This document shows positions 43,701 to 55,066 of a stretch of 64,000 nucleotides of DNA, piece by piece. Numbering within the stretch: position 1 is the first letter of the stretch; every line of letters begins with the position of its first letter. The stretch lies in the NCBI GenBank assembly GCA_046759185.1, contig JBHIBO010000003.1:1-64000 (forward strand), read 5' to 3'. The notes under the pieces were generated by a model. That model searched no databases. It saw only the letters and a program-made list of their open reading frames with translations, and was not told the DNA's origin. A program made the position numbers and the translations under genes. The DNA is from JAJISK01 sp046759185 (GTDB lineage Archaea > Thermoplasmatota > Thermoplasmata > RBG-16-68-12 > JAJISG01).

Positions 43701-44963
43701 TCACCCCGTGGAGGCGCCGCTCACGTCTCCCTCGGGACCCGTCACGCCGAGCGAAGCCACGGGCGCTCTCGGCGGTCGTGGGTACAGGGCATGGACGGGT
43801 CGTCCGAAGTAGCGGGCGTATTGATCCCGGCGTGCCAAGGCCGTCGGCGGTACCAACAGGTCCACGTGGGGAAGGGCCTGCCTCATCCCCGCCACCTCGG
43901 CACGGAAGTCAGGACGCTCGGCGTAGGGGTTCATCCAGAGGAGAAGGAAGGCGCGGCGCCGGAGGGACGCCATCTGGTCCTCCAAGAGGTGCAGGCTGCC
44001 CACGTCCCACCCGTCGCTCAGGATGAGCACGACGGTCCGCCCGTCGACCGTGGACCCGTGGTGACGCTGAAACTCCGCGAGGCACCGCCCGATCTGCGTG
44101 CCTCCCCCCGCATGCGCCAGCTTCTCAGACACATAGCGGACGGCCTCACGATAAGGCCGGCCGCGCAGGACGGCCGTCAGGGGCCAGAGCTCCGTGCTGA
44201 AGGCGTAGAGCCGGGCGGAGGGAATCGCTCGAAGGAGGGCGTACACGATGCCAAGGAGGAGGGGCCCGTGTCCCTCCATGCTCCCGCTCACGTCCCACAG
44301 AACGACCAAACGGGTCCGCTGTAGTTTCCGGCGATGCCGCCGGACGGCGAGCCACTCGCCCCCGGATCGGAGGCTAGCCCGTGCCGTCCGCGGGAAGTCC
44401 ACGGCCCCTCGGCGGCTCGCCACGCGCCTTCGCCCCTCAACCGTCGCCGCCCACCGCCGGAATCGCCGGGCCAATCGTTTCATCGTGTCGAGCTCGCGTC
44501 GACTTGGCATCTCGAGGTCTCTGGGGCCTGGAGGCGCTTCGGGACTGTAGACGAGAAGGCGCAAGCGATCGACACTCCAGGGAACTCGATCCCGACCCGC
44601 CCGTACACGCCCGCGCTGGGTACTCCAGGCCTCCTCGACGCTGCCGGGCTGTTGGGGTACGGGAGGTCGGGCGGGTGGCGCCCTGCTTTCTCCCGGCAAG
44701 ACGCCCGGCATGCCGGACCGGGACCAATACTCTTCGAAGGCGTTCTCAAAGACAGGGAAGTCTTCCGCCCGCTTGACCAAGGTCGTCCGACAGGCGAGGT
44801 AGAACTCTCGTCTCCGCAACCGGTTCACGTGGTCGAGAGCCCTCGCGAGGTCCAGCTCTTCGCCGAGCCCCACGGGCATGCCTCGTGCCCGCAGCAGGCC
44901 AAAGAACCCGGCCAGGCGGCGGGAGAGGCCGCCACCGTCCGCTGGCACCTGCCCGGTCCTCAT
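43701..44963 (-). CDS. coxE: VWA-domain CoxE-like maturation protein
   Basis: A 420-residue protein. The N-terminal half is helical and basic; the C-terminal half is a von Willebrand A domain with the MIDAS motif WDVSGSMEG (about residues 225-233) and a later threonine and aspartate (SDGWD). With the AAA+ protein CoxD, CoxE works as a chaperone-like pair in assembling the copper- or molybdenum-containing active site of CO dehydrogenase. The start overlaps the coxD stop as ATGA, so the two are co-translated. Confidence 0.88.
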   Translation of the reverse strand: MRTGQVPADGGGLSRRLAGFFGLLRARGMPVGLGEELDLARALDHVNRLRRREFYLACRTTLVKRAEDFPVFENAFEEYWSRSGMPGVLPGESRAPPARPPVPQQPGSVEEAWSTQRGRVRAGRDRVPWSVDRLRLLVYSPEAPPGPRDLEMPSRRELDTMKRLARRFRRWAATVEGRRRVASRRGAVDFPRTARASLRSGGEWLAVRRHRRKLQRTRLVVLWDVSGSMEGHGPLLLGIVYALLRAIPSARLYAFSTELWPLTAVLRGRPYREAVRYVSEKLAHAGGGTQIGRCLAEFQRHHGSTVDGRTVVLILSDGWDVGSLHLLEDQMASLRRRAFLLLWMNPYAERPDFRAEVAGMRQALPHVDLLVPPTALARRDQYARYFGRPVHALYPRPPRAPVASLGVTGPEGDVSGASTG

Positions 44964-45892
44964 GACCTCAACAACAGGTCGACCTTCTCCTCGAGCAGTC
45001 GCAGGTCCTCTGCCTCTTTCGCCACAAAGCCGAGGGTCTCGAGCAGGGTCTTCTTGTCCATGTGTTCAACCCCGAGGGCGAGCAGCGCGGCCACCCAGTC
45101 CAGGGTCTCCGAGATGCCAGGTCTCTTCAGGACCTCCTCTTCCGTTCGGACGCGTTGGACAAAGGACAGGACCTCCTCGGCGAGACCCTCGTCGAGTTCC
45201 GGGACCCGACGACGGAGGATCGTGAGCTCCTTCTCCCACGAGGGGTAGTCGATGTACAGGTACAGACAGCGTCGCTTGAGGGCATCGCTCAGCTCCCGCG
45301 TCCGGTTCGACGTGATGATGACGAAGGGGACCCGCTCCGCCCGAAAGGTCCCGATTTCCGGGATGGTCACCTGGAACTCCGAGAGGAACTCCAGGAGAAG
45401 CCCCTCGAACTCCTCGTCCGCTCGGTCGATTTCGTCGATGAGGAGGGTGGGGGGTTTGGGGCCGTCGTGGTTTAGGGCCTTAAGGAGGGGGCGCCGGAGA
45501 AGGAACTTCTCGCTGAAAATCTCCGCCTCCAGCTCCGAGGGATCCTTCTGTTTCTCCTGCAGGCGGATCGCCAGCAGTTGCTTGGGGTAGTTCCATTCGT
45601 ATAGGGTGGATTCGGCATCCAAGCCCTCGTAGCACTGGAGGCGGATGAGGTCCGTGTCGAGGGCCTCGGAGAGGGCGCGGGCGATGTCCGTCTTTCCACA
45701 CCCCGGTTCGCCTTCTACGAGGAGCGGCTTGCCGAGCTTCATCGAGAGGTAGACCGCCATGGCGATCGACCGGTCGGCAACGTACTCGCTTTTCTCAAAG
45801 GCCTCAATGACCTCCTCGGGCTTGCTAAAGGGAGCTTCGTTCGCCACTTGCTGGTCCGCCATGGGTGTTCTCAGGGGTTCAGATGCTGCCAT
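44960..45892 (-). CDS. coxD: MoxR-type AAA+ ATPase (CoxD-like)
   Basis: A 310-residue MoxR-family AAA+ protein. Walker A is EGEPGCGKT (about 59-67), Walker B is LLIDEIDRADE, and a sensor asparagine follows in TSNRTREL. CoxD is the ATPase partner of CoxE in maturing CO dehydrogenase; both are required to install the CuSMoO2 centre in Oligotropha. The ATG at 45862 is an alternative start (MADQQVANE). It is upstream of and overlaps coxE. Confidence 0.9.
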   Translation of the reverse strand: MAASEPLRTPMADQQVANEAPFSKPEEVIEAFEKSEYVADRSIAMAVYLSMKLGKPLLVEGEPGCGKTDIARALSEALDTDLIRLQCYEGLDAESTLYEWNYPKQLLAIRLQEKQKDPSELEAEIFSEKFLLRRPLLKALNHDGPKPPTLLIDEIDRADEEFEGLLLEFLSEFQVTIPEIGTFRAERVPFVIITSNRTRELSDALKRRCLYLYIDYPSWEKELTILRRRVPELDEGLAEEVLSFVQRVRTEEEVLKRPGISETLDWVAALLALGVEHMDKKTLLETLGFVAKEAEDLRLLEEKVDLLLRS

Positions 45893-45938
45893 CTGATGAA
45901 AGCCCTTTCGTTTGGAGCGCTGTGGACGACTTCCGTGC

Positions 45939-46916
45939 CTAGGTCCTCTCCGGTTGCACGGGAACGGGCTTGGCTCCCTTCAGGTTCCGCCGAGGGAACT
46001 CCTCGATGTAGGCCCCGTAGTAGGGAACGCGATTGGCGACTACGCGGCGAAAGGCCGCACGAATCCCCGCGTCCGACAGTCCCCGGAGCGGGACGAGATC
46101 GTCACTCCGGTTGAGGCAGCCTTTGAGTCTGCCATCATGCGTCAAGCGAATCCGGTGGCAGTTCTCGCAGAAGGCTTGGTTGTACACGGGGTCGACGATC
46201 TCCACGCGGGCCCCCTTGAGGCAGTAAATGCGCCGACTATGAGCCCGGCGGATGTCGATCCGGTCGGCCTGTTCGGCCAGCCAGGCCGCCACCCCGTCGA
46301 TGTCCACCATCCAGTCCTCGTGCCCCGTGAGCTCGGGCATGTATTGGATGAGTTGGAGGACGAGGCCGCCTCGCCCCTTCTCCACGAACTCCAACATCTT
46401 CGGGATCTGGGGTAGGGTGTGCTTCATCACGACCATGTTCAGTTTGACGGGAGTGAGGCCCACCTCGAGAGCCGCGGCGATGCCCTTTACGACAGGGTGG
46501 ATGTCTGCTCCGCGGATGGCCCTGAACACCTCGGCGTGGATGCTGTCGATGGAGACGTTGACTCGGGTCAGTCCCGCCTCCCGGAGACCCACAGCCCGGG
46601 AGGCGAGCATGGATCCGTTTGTGGTGAGGGATACATTGGGAATGTGGGCCGCCCCCCGGGCCACTATCTCCTCCAGGTCGGACCGCACCATGGCCTCCCC
46701 GCCCGTGATGTGGAGACTCGTGAAGCCGAAATCCTTCGCGATGCGGATGACGCGTTCGATTTCCTCGGGCGCCAACTCCTCGTCGTGGGGGTCCCCCGGT
46801 CGCCTGATGGCCCCGAGGCCCTCGTTGTGGCAGTAGATGCAGGAAAAGTTGCACCGCCTGGTGACCGAGACCCGAAGGTCCGTGGCCTCGCGGCCGAACC
46901 GGTCGACGAGGACCAT
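45939..46916 (-). CDS. moaA: GTP 3',8-cyclase MoaA
   Basis: A 325-residue radical SAM enzyme for the first step of molybdopterin synthesis (GTP to 3',8-cyclo-7,8-dihydro-GTP). The N-terminal [4Fe-4S] site is CNFSCIYC (about 22-29). The C-terminal cluster is bound by FCENCHRIRLTHDGRLKGC (about 265-283). The canonical C-terminal double glycine is absent (it ends VQPERT), so the insertion step may differ in detail. A strong TAGGAGG lies 14 bases before the ATG, longer than ideal. It lies next to the coxDE pair. Confidence 0.95.
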   Translation of the reverse strand: MVLVDRFGREATDLRVSVTRRCNFSCIYCHNEGLGAIRRPGDPHDEELAPEEIERVIRIAKDFGFTSLHITGGEAMVRSDLEEIVARGAAHIPNVSLTTNGSMLASRAVGLREAGLTRVNVSIDSIHAEVFRAIRGADIHPVVKGIAAALEVGLTPVKLNMVVMKHTLPQIPKMLEFVEKGRGGLVLQLIQYMPELTGHEDWMVDIDGVAAWLAEQADRIDIRRAHSRRIYCLKGARVEIVDPVYNQAFCENCHRIRLTHDGRLKGCLNRSDDLVPLRGLSDAGIRAAFRRVVANRVPYYGAYIEEFPRRNLKGAKPVPVQPERT

Positions 46917-47016
46917 GTCGGAGATAGGCGCCTCCTAAGTAAGAATCTAACGGGTTTACTCAACCGCGGCGCCCAGGAGTCAGCCCTTTAATAGACAGCA
47001 GGAGTGGCCGTGGTCC

Positions 47017-48225
47017 GTGGGGGAGCCCAGGAGAGGGTGGGCGGTCGCGTTCAACCGGAACGAGGTCGCTGGGGCCTTCGGCGACATCGGGACCGACCTC
47101 CCGCTCATCCTCGCCCTCATCGCGATCAACGGTCTCGACGCCACGAGTGCCTTCGTGATGTTTGGGGTTTTCCAGATACTGTCGGCCCTCCGTTACGGCC
47201 TTCCCATGCCCGTGCAGCCTCTGAAGGCCATGGCCGCCATTATGATCGCGACGGCCGCCCGTCCGGAACTTCTCTTCGGCGGAGGCCTCGTGATCGGGCT
47301 CACCATTGGCATTCTCGGCTTGACCGGTGCCATCACTCGCATTCATGCCCTCCTCCCCGCAGGAGTTGTCCGCGGCATCCAGCTTGGCCTGGGCCTAACC
47401 CTGATGCTGGTGGCTTTCGGCTTCATTCTGGGGGATCCGGGCGCCCCTCTGCCAGACCGCATTCCTGGGATGATCGCCGCCTTTGTCGGGATCCTTGCCG
47501 TCCTCTTCCTCGGGCGGAGCACCCGATTCCCCCCTGCCCTCCTCCTCATCGTCGGCGGAATCGGCCTGGCGGCCTTCCAGGGCCTGGACTTTGGTGCCCT
47601 GGCGGGGGGCATCGGGTTTCGGCTGCCGGTGCTCTATCTTCCCGAGTTTCTTGCCGATCTGATCCCCGGGGCTCGCGTCCTCAGCCTCAATGACATCGCT
47701 GAAGGGGGACTCGTACTGGCGCTCCCCCAGATTCCACTCTCCATCGCCAACTCCATCATCGCCACGGCCTTCCTGGTGCGGGACTACTTCCCGCGGAGGA
47801 CAGAGATTACGCCCCGCCGCATCTCCCTCACCTACGCGGCCATGAACCTGACGGGCCCCTTCTTCGGCGCCATCCCGGCCTGCCATGGTTCGGGGGGATT
47901 GGCCGGCCACCACCGGTTTGGCGCCCGGACGGGGGGCTCCGTGATCATCTACGGCACCATCTTCCTGGTCCTGGGGCTCTTTTTCGGAGGCGTCATCTTC
48001 GAGGCGGTCAAGGTCTTCCCCTTCCCGGTTCTGGGAGCCCTTCTGCTCTTCGAAGGGTTCGCCCTCACGAAACTCGTCACAAAGGTGAAGGACAGTCGAC
48101 CCGACCTCCTCGTCGCCCTACTGGTCGGGGTGCTGGTCATCGGCGTGCCCTTTGGCTTCGTCGTGGGCATCCTCGGAGGGACGGCCGTCTACTTCCTCTT
48201 GGTTCGAAAGCGGATCTTCTTGTGA
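47017..48225 (+). CDS. MOT1-type molybdate transporter
   Basis: A 402-residue polytopic protein with about 10-12 hydrophobic segments. It matches the MOT1/SulP-related family. Motif one NEVAGAFGDIGTDLPLILALI (about 14-34) and motif two PMPVQPLKAMAAIMIA (about 66-81) are the conserved core of molybdate transporters, and a second repeat holds HGSGGLAGHHRFGARTGGS. Import of molybdate fits the adjacent cofactor and CO dehydrogenase genes. A TATA-like CTTTAATAG (46986-46994) lies about 27 bases before the GTG start. Confidence 0.88.
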   Translation: MGEPRRGWAVAFNRNEVAGAFGDIGTDLPLILALIAINGLDATSAFVMFGVFQILSALRYGLPMPVQPLKAMAAIMIATAARPELLFGGGLVIGLTIGILGLTGAITRIHALLPAGVVRGIQLGLGLTLMLVAFGFILGDPGAPLPDRIPGMIAAFVGILAVLFLGRSTRFPPALLLIVGGIGLAAFQGLDFGALAGGIGFRLPVLYLPEFLADLIPGARVLSLNDIAEGGLVLALPQIPLSIANSIIATAFLVRDYFPRRTEITPRRISLTYAAMNLTGPFFGAIPACHGSGGLAGHHRFGARTGGSVIIYGTIFLVLGLFFGGVIFEAVKVFPFPVLGALLLFEGFALTKLVTKVKDSRPDLLVALLVGVLVIGVPFGFVVGILGGTAVYFLLVRKRIFL

Positions 48226-48299
48226 AGCCTTCCTGGGGTCAAAGGCTTAAGGGGTTCTCGGGCTACTCTCAAGCGTTCAGCCTACCGAGGCATCCAACC

Positions 48300-48815
48300 A
48301 TGAGTGTGGAGGAGCACAGGGCGCGGGCGCCCAAGCACCTCGCGGTCGGCGTCATCACGGCCAGCAATACGCGGACGGAGGAGACGGATGACTCGGGCCA
48401 ATACGCCCAGGAGGCCCTCCGGGACGCAGGCCACAAGGTCGCCTTCTACGCGGTCGTCAGGGACGATCCCAGGGAAATTCGGGAGGCTCTCGATGCCGCC
48501 CTCCCCCAGGCGTCGGTCGTGATCGTGAGCGGGGGCACGGGTCTCTCCCCGACGGACGTCACCATCGAGACCATCGCCCCTCTCCTCCAGAAGGAAATCG
48601 ATGGGTTCGGGGAAATCTTCCGCGCCTTGAGCTACGAAGAGATTGGCACCCCGGCGATGTTGAGTCGCGCCACCGCTGGGGTGATCGACGGGAAGCTCGT
48701 AGCCTGCTTGCCGGGCTCACCTGAGGCCGTGCGCCTGGCTATGGAAGCGCTCCTACTCCCCGAGCTAGGTCACATCGTCGAACAGATCACCAGTGGTCCC
48801 CACGGCCACCCCTAG
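48300..48815 (+). CDS. moaB: molybdopterin adenylyltransferase-type protein MoaB/Mog
   Basis: A 171-residue MogA/MoaB-like protein that adenylylates molybdopterin before metal insertion. The key loop VIVSGGTGLSPTDVTIE (about 82-98) and the later GTPAMLSRATAGVIDGK are conserved. The ATG follows a leader with no strong ribosome-binding site. It is downstream of the molybdate transporter in the same direction and shares its context. Confidence 0.92.
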   Translation: MSVEEHRARAPKHLAVGVITASNTRTEETDDSGQYAQEALRDAGHKVAFYAVVRDDPREIREALDAALPQASVVIVSGGTGLSPTDVTIETIAPLLQKEIDGFGEIFRALSYEEIGTPAMLSRATAGVIDGKLVACLPGSPEAVRLAMEALLLPELGHIVEQITSGPHGHP

Positions 48816-48862
48816 GCAACCGGACTTCGCAAGGGGACGCCTCAAGCCCCCGGGACTTCCTC

Positions 48863-49297
48863 TCACTCGAAGAGGCCCCGTACACACGCGAAGAACTCCT
48901 TCACCTTCTTCTCCGCCGTGGACTCGATCATCCGAGAACCGACGCTGGCGAGCTTCCCCACGAGGCGGGCTTCTGCGTTCCATCGCATTTCGGTCCCCCG
49001 GGCCGTCTTGATGAGGACGACGACCGAGTCCACGTCTACCGCACTGCCTCGTCCCGTCCCGTGGGCCTTCAGGCGGGCCCGGGTCGGCCTGTCCTCCTCC
49101 ACGAGCTGGACCGTGAAATCGAACTTGCCTTTGATGAAGGAGACTCCGGCCTTCACCACAGCCCGGAAGTGCGTGGGACTGTGCACCTCCAGGAGCTGCA
49201 GATCGGGCATACATGGCGCCAGTTTCCGGGGGTCAATGAAGGTGTCCCAAACCTCCTCTACGGGGGCTTCCACGGCGAAGGTTCCCTGGAAATCCAT
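48863..49297 (-). CDS. coxG: CoxG-like SRPBCC protein, copy 1
   Basis: A 144-residue START/SRPBCC-fold protein of the CO dehydrogenase subunit G family. It opens MDFQGTFAVEAPVEEVWDTF, continues KLAPCMPDLQLLE and VSFIKGKFDFTV, and ends with the KVKEFFACVRGLFE helix. CoxG is thought to recruit CO dehydrogenase to the membrane or respiratory chain. It is a paralogue of the gene at 54590 (region C), and lies alone in the opposite direction from moaB. Confidence 0.9.
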   Translation of the reverse strand: MDFQGTFAVEAPVEEVWDTFIDPRKLAPCMPDLQLLEVHSPTHFRAVVKAGVSFIKGKFDFTVQLVEEDRPTRARLKAHGTGRGSAVDVDSVVVLIKTARGTEMRWNAEARLVGKLASVGSRMIESTAEKKVKEFFACVRGLFE

Positions 49298-49440
49298 GAT
49301 GACCGTCCTCCCACCGAAGGGGACCGGGGTTGGTCCCGAAACGCTCCGACCCCCGCCCGCAATCTTAGTCAGAGGGGGGCCCGATTAAAAACCTGCGGCT
49401 GGGACCGCTCCCGGGTTTGTACTGTCTCATGCCCCTTTTT

Positions 49441-49496
49441 CCACCTGGGAGTTGCGCCTATCCCGCGTGAGGTTGCGCCTATCCGGGGGCAGGTGG
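49441..49496. promoter_or_regulatory. compound repeat element: two direct repeats inside an inverted repeat
   Basis: GTTGCGCCTATCC occurs twice (49451-49463 and 49472-49484), with starts 21 bases apart, which is two helical turns. CCACCTG at 49441-49447 and CAGGTGG at 49490-49496 bracket them as a perfect inverted repeat. The element lies 25-80 bases upstream of the TATA box of the small basic gene at 49554 and also in the leader side of coxG copy 1. It looks like a binding site for a multimeric regulator. Confidence 0.55.
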
Positions 49497-49521
49497 AGGT
49501 TATCAGTTATTATTCTGAGGA

Positions 49522-49531
49522 TAGTATAAAT
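49522..49531 (+). promoter_or_regulatory. TATA box of the small basic gene
   Basis: TAGTATAAAT sits about 27 bases before the ATG at 49554, the distance expected for a leaderless transcript. The surrounding sequence is AT-rich compared with the flanks. Confidence 0.6.
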
Positions 49532-49553
49532 GTACCCCTTCCATCTTATCCTC

Positions 49554-49778
49554 ATGTCTCGGAAAGTGACGGAATATGAGCCCGGGAAGATGACCGCTTC
49601 GAAGTCCCGGAGAGGCCGAGTCGCGGCCGTCCTGGGTGTCCTGAGCGCCATGGTGCGCGGAAGCCGCGCCCGGAGGATTCCCAGGGTGGCGGACGGGTTC
49701 ACCGTTCCCCAGGGCGCCCGGATGGGTCCCCCGCTGGGCCTCGCGGTGCAGGCCGGCGATCTCAGCCTCGTCCGGTAG
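49554..49778 (+). CDS. small basic protein, function unknown
   Basis: A 74-residue frame starting MSRKVTEYEPGKMTASKSRR. It is rich in Arg and Ser, with a hydrophobic stretch (VAAVLGVLSAMV) in the middle and a tail VPQGARMGPPLGLAVQAGD. It is not a shadow of a longer gene, and the TATA box and leaderless spacing support it. No domain is recognised; nucleic-acid binding is possible from its charge. It lies between two CO dehydrogenase accessory genes and ends 28 bases before the xdhC stop. Confidence 0.5.
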   Translation: MSRKVTEYEPGKMTASKSRRGRVAAVLGVLSAMVRGSRARRIPRVADGFTVPQGARMGPPLGLAVQAGDLSLVR

Positions 49779-49805
49779 TCGGAATCCACCCGACGCGAAG
49801 TGGCC

Positions 49806-50666
49806 CTACCCCGGGGCCGCCTTGGGCGCCTCTGTCTTGCTCCCCTTCCCCGGAAGGCGCCTCCCGTATTTTGTGGCCACAACCTCTGCCATGATGCTCA
49901 AGGCGAGTTCCCCGGGCGTGGTCGCTCCCATGTCGATCCCGATGGGGGTGCGCACCCGGCGGAGGAACGCCTGGTCCACGCCCAGGTCGGCCAACGCCTT
50001 CATGTCGTGGGCGATGCGGTCGCGGCTGGCGAGAAGGCCCACGTACCGGACGGGCGCCTCGGCCAGGGCGGCCAGCACGGTGACGTCCCGGGCCCCCTTC
50101 GTCAGCACAACGACGGAATCCCGCTTCGTCCATTCAAACGTCGTCATATCGAACTCCATGTCCTCGATGAGGACATCGGGCTGGCTCTCCAGAACGGGCT
50201 TGTGGTCGATGACCACGACTTCCATGTCCAGGAGCTTTCCCAGCTCTACGAGGTGGTCTTCCAATGGGTCCCGACCCCCCTCAGCCACAAGGATGAGCCG
50301 GTCGGGTGGCAGGTACGGTTCGACGTAAATCTCCATCACCCCTCCGCAATTCGTCTCCACGTGAATCTCGTCGCGCGTCTGGTTCGTGACGGTGCCGCGA
50401 ACGGCGGTTTCTACGTCCTCGAGGTAGACCTTGACGAGGCGAGGCTCCCCCGTCTCCATCGTCTCTAGCGCGACCTCGACGATGGGCCCATCGGGACAGG
50501 CTCCGCCCAGGGTTCCGAAGGCCACCTCCTGATTCTCGGAGATGATCATTTTGAATCCCGGCTTGCCGAGGGAAGAGCCCTCGACGCCCACGACGGTGGC
50601 GACGGAGAACGGCTTCCGGGCCGCCACCAGACGATTCATGTTTCGGGCGAAGCCGTACTCGTCCAT
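49806..50666 (-). CDS. xdhC: XdhC-family molybdenum hydroxylase maturation factor
   Basis: A 286-residue XdhC/CoxF/CoxI-type protein, which binds the molybdenum cofactor, promotes its sulfuration and delivers it to the apo-hydroxylase. The N-terminal domain has FSVATVVGVEGSSLGKPGFKM (about 20-40) and LGGACPDG; the C-terminal Rossmann-like domain has ATVRHVGLLASRDRIAHD-like sequence and TPIGIDMGATTPGELALSI. The ATG at 50666 was chosen because MDEYGFARNM starts the family and a TTAAGACG-type TATA lies about 31 bases upstream. A GTG at 50708 is also open. Confidence 0.9.
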   Translation of the reverse strand: MDEYGFARNMNRLVAARKPFSVATVVGVEGSSLGKPGFKMIISENQEVAFGTLGGACPDGPIVEVALETMETGEPRLVKVYLEDVETAVRGTVTNQTRDEIHVETNCGGVMEIYVEPYLPPDRLILVAEGGRDPLEDHLVELGKLLDMEVVVIDHKPVLESQPDVLIEDMEFDMTTFEWTKRDSVVVLTKGARDVTVLAALAEAPVRYVGLLASRDRIAHDMKALADLGVDQAFLRRVRTPIGIDMGATTPGELALSIMAEVVATKYGRRLPGKGSKTEAPKAAPG

Positions 50667-50798
50667 GAGCCCCGATTCTAGCGACGGCCTCGTCTTAATC
50701 CTTTCCACCGGCCGAAAGGAGGAGGGAATTCCGAACGGTTGCTGGAAAGTCTTTTATCCGAACCCCCTTTTAGGCGAGCCTCACGGGGGACAAGTATC

Positions 50799-51671
50799 GT
50801 GATTCCGCCTCAATTCGAGTATTTTGCGCCCTCTTCGGTCGATGAGGCCGTCGAGCTCTTGGAACGATATGATGGCGAGGCCAAGGTCCTCGCCGGAGGA
50901 ATGAGCCTGATCCCGATCCTCAAGCTCCGACTGGCGGAGCCTGCGGCCCTGGTGGACATCGGTCGCATCGAGGGCCTCTCGTACATACGGGAGGAGGACG
51001 GGTGGCTTCGCATCGGCGCGGGTACCGTGCTGAGCGACCTGCACGATTCGGACTTGGTGCGGGAGAAGTACCCCATCTTCCATGACGCCGCCTCGGTCAT
51101 CGCCGACCCGCTGGTGGACAACATGGGCACGGTGGGAGGCAACCTCGCCCACGCCGATCCCGCCAACGACCTCCCGGCCTGCATGCTCGTCATGGGGGCC
51201 CAGGTCGTCGTCCAAGGACCGAAGGGTTCCCGGACGATTCCCGTCGGGGAGTTCTTCGTCGATACGTTCGAGACCGCCCTTGAGGACGACGAGATCCTCA
51301 CCGAGGTCCAGGTTCCCACGTCCCAGGCTCGCCAAGGGAACGCCTACATGAAGATCGAGAAGCGGGCCGGGGACTTCTCCATCGCCGCCGTGGCGGCCAA
51401 CGTCGTCCTGAATGGGAACGGAACAGTGGGGAGCGCGGGGATTGGCCTCACCAATGCCGGGCCGACCCCTTTCTTGGCGGAGGAGGCCTCGAACCACTTG
51501 GCTGGGGGGAGTCCGGATGAGGCGACTCTCGCCCGGGCGGCCGAGCTAGCGGAGGAGGCATCCAACCCGGTTTCCGACCTCCGAGGACCCGCGGAGTACA
51601 AGCGGGCCATGGTCGGCGTCCTCACGCGCAGGACCGTAGGGAAAGCTCTCGAGCGGGCGAGAGGTGGATAG
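50799..51671 (+). CDS. coxM: CO dehydrogenase FAD subunit CoxM, region C
   Basis: A 290-residue CO dehydrogenase flavoprotein subunit. Both FAD loops are canonical: VLAGGMSLIPILKLR (about 32-46) and NMGTVGGNLAHADPANDLPA (about 107-126). The CO_deh_flav_C domain follows (AGDFSIAAVAANVVLN). The start is GTG at 50799, nine bases after GGGGGA and 17 or so after the start predicted from TCTTTTATCC. It is the first gene of the form I operon coxM-coxS-coxL-coxG. Confidence 0.93.
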   Translation: MIPPQFEYFAPSSVDEAVELLERYDGEAKVLAGGMSLIPILKLRLAEPAALVDIGRIEGLSYIREEDGWLRIGAGTVLSDLHDSDLVREKYPIFHDAASVIADPLVDNMGTVGGNLAHADPANDLPACMLVMGAQVVVQGPKGSRTIPVGEFFVDTFETALEDDEILTEVQVPTSQARQGNAYMKIEKRAGDFSIAAVAANVVLNGNGTVGSAGIGLTNAGPTPFLAEEASNHLAGGSPDEATLARAAELAEEASNPVSDLRGPAEYKRAMVGVLTRRTVGKALERARGG

Positions 51672-51672
51672 C

Positions 51673-52199
51673 ATGGCGGTCGCAGAGCGAGAGGCGGGCG
51701 AGGGCGGCGTCCCTCCCACGTATCCCATCACGGTTTCTGTGAATGGCACCGAATACGAGGCCACCGTGGAGGGACGGACTCTCCTCGTCCACTTCCTTCG
51801 GGACATCCTGGGTCTCACGGGGACGCACATCGGTTGTGACACGACGAATTGCGGAGCGTGCACCGTCCTCCTCGACGGAAGGGCGGTGAAGTCGTGCACG
51901 ATCCTCGCCGTCCAGGCGGACGCCCGCGAGGTGCAGACCGTGGAAGGCCTGGAGACGGACACGCTCCATCCCATTCAGGAGGCCTTCGTGGAGGAGCACG
52001 GCCTCCAGTGTGGCTTCTGCACGCCGGGGATGATGATGACGTCCGTGGCCCTCCTTGGGAAGAATCCGAACCCGACGGAGGACGAGATCCGCCACGGCAT
52101 CGCCGGGAACCTGTGCCGGTGCACGGGCTACGTGAACATCGTGAAGTCCGTCCAGTTCGCCGCGAAGAAGCTTCGAGAGGATGGCCAGGGAGGTGACGC

Positions 52200-52203
<4 letters not shown>
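51673..52203 (+). CDS. coxS: CO dehydrogenase iron-sulfur subunit CoxS, region C
   Basis: A 176-residue subunit with two [2Fe-2S] clusters. The first is in IGCDTTNCGACTVLLDGRA (ligands C, C, C plus a downstream C); the second is in CGFCTPGMMM and LCRCTGYVNIV. It relays electrons from the molybdenum site to the FAD. GAGGTG lies six bases before the ATG. Its last codons overlap the coxL start as ATGA. Confidence 0.95.
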
Positions 52204-54533
<2,330 letters not shown>

Positions 54534-54589
54534 CGGCCATGCCAGGTCGCCTGAAACGCCGATTCGAAGGTCGACGGTAGGGAAGTGAG

Positions 54590-55030
54590 ATGGAGTTCGA
54601 GGGCACTTTCTCCACAACCGCGGGGATCGAGAAGGTCTGGAGCACCTTCTTTGATCCGCAGGGGATGAAGCCCTGCGTCCCCGACTTGGAGCTCATTGAG
54701 ATCTTCGACCCGATGCACCACCGGCTGGTGTTCAAGGTCGGTCTCTCCTTCATGAAGGGCAGTTTCGATGTGGACGTCAGGTTGCGGGACGTCGCCATGC
54801 CCACCCACGCCCGGGTCAAGGCCCATGGGAGGGGGCAAGGCAGCGCCGTCGACGTCGACGCCGTGGTGGACCTCGCCAAGACGGCGGACGGCACGGAGAT
54901 GCGTTGGAAGGCCGATGCCCACATCGTCGGGAAGCTCGCGAACGTCGCGACCCGTCTCCTGGATTCCACCGTGAAGAAGCGCATCAACGAATTCCTCGAA
55001 TGTGGCCGCGCCCGCCTCGAAGGAGAGTAA
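54590..55030 (+). CDS. coxG: CO dehydrogenase subunit G, copy 2
   Basis: A 146-residue SRPBCC protein starting MEFEGTFSTTAGIEKVWSTFF, with GMKPCVPDLELIEIFDPMHH and VGLSFMKGSFDVDV in the centre. It belongs to the CoxG family, proposed to anchor CO dehydrogenase to the membrane. It is the fourth gene of the form I operon, 56 bases after coxL, and a paralogue of the gene at 48863. The neighbour downstream is convergent. Confidence 0.93.
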   Translation: MEFEGTFSTTAGIEKVWSTFFDPQGMKPCVPDLELIEIFDPMHHRLVFKVGLSFMKGSFDVDVRLRDVAMPTHARVKAHGRGQGSAVDVDAVVDLAKTADGTEMRWKADAHIVGKLANVATRLLDSTVKKRINEFLECGRARLEGE

Positions 55031-55066
55031 GCGTCCCCTCCTTGCGCGTCTGCGGGTTCCCGAGTC

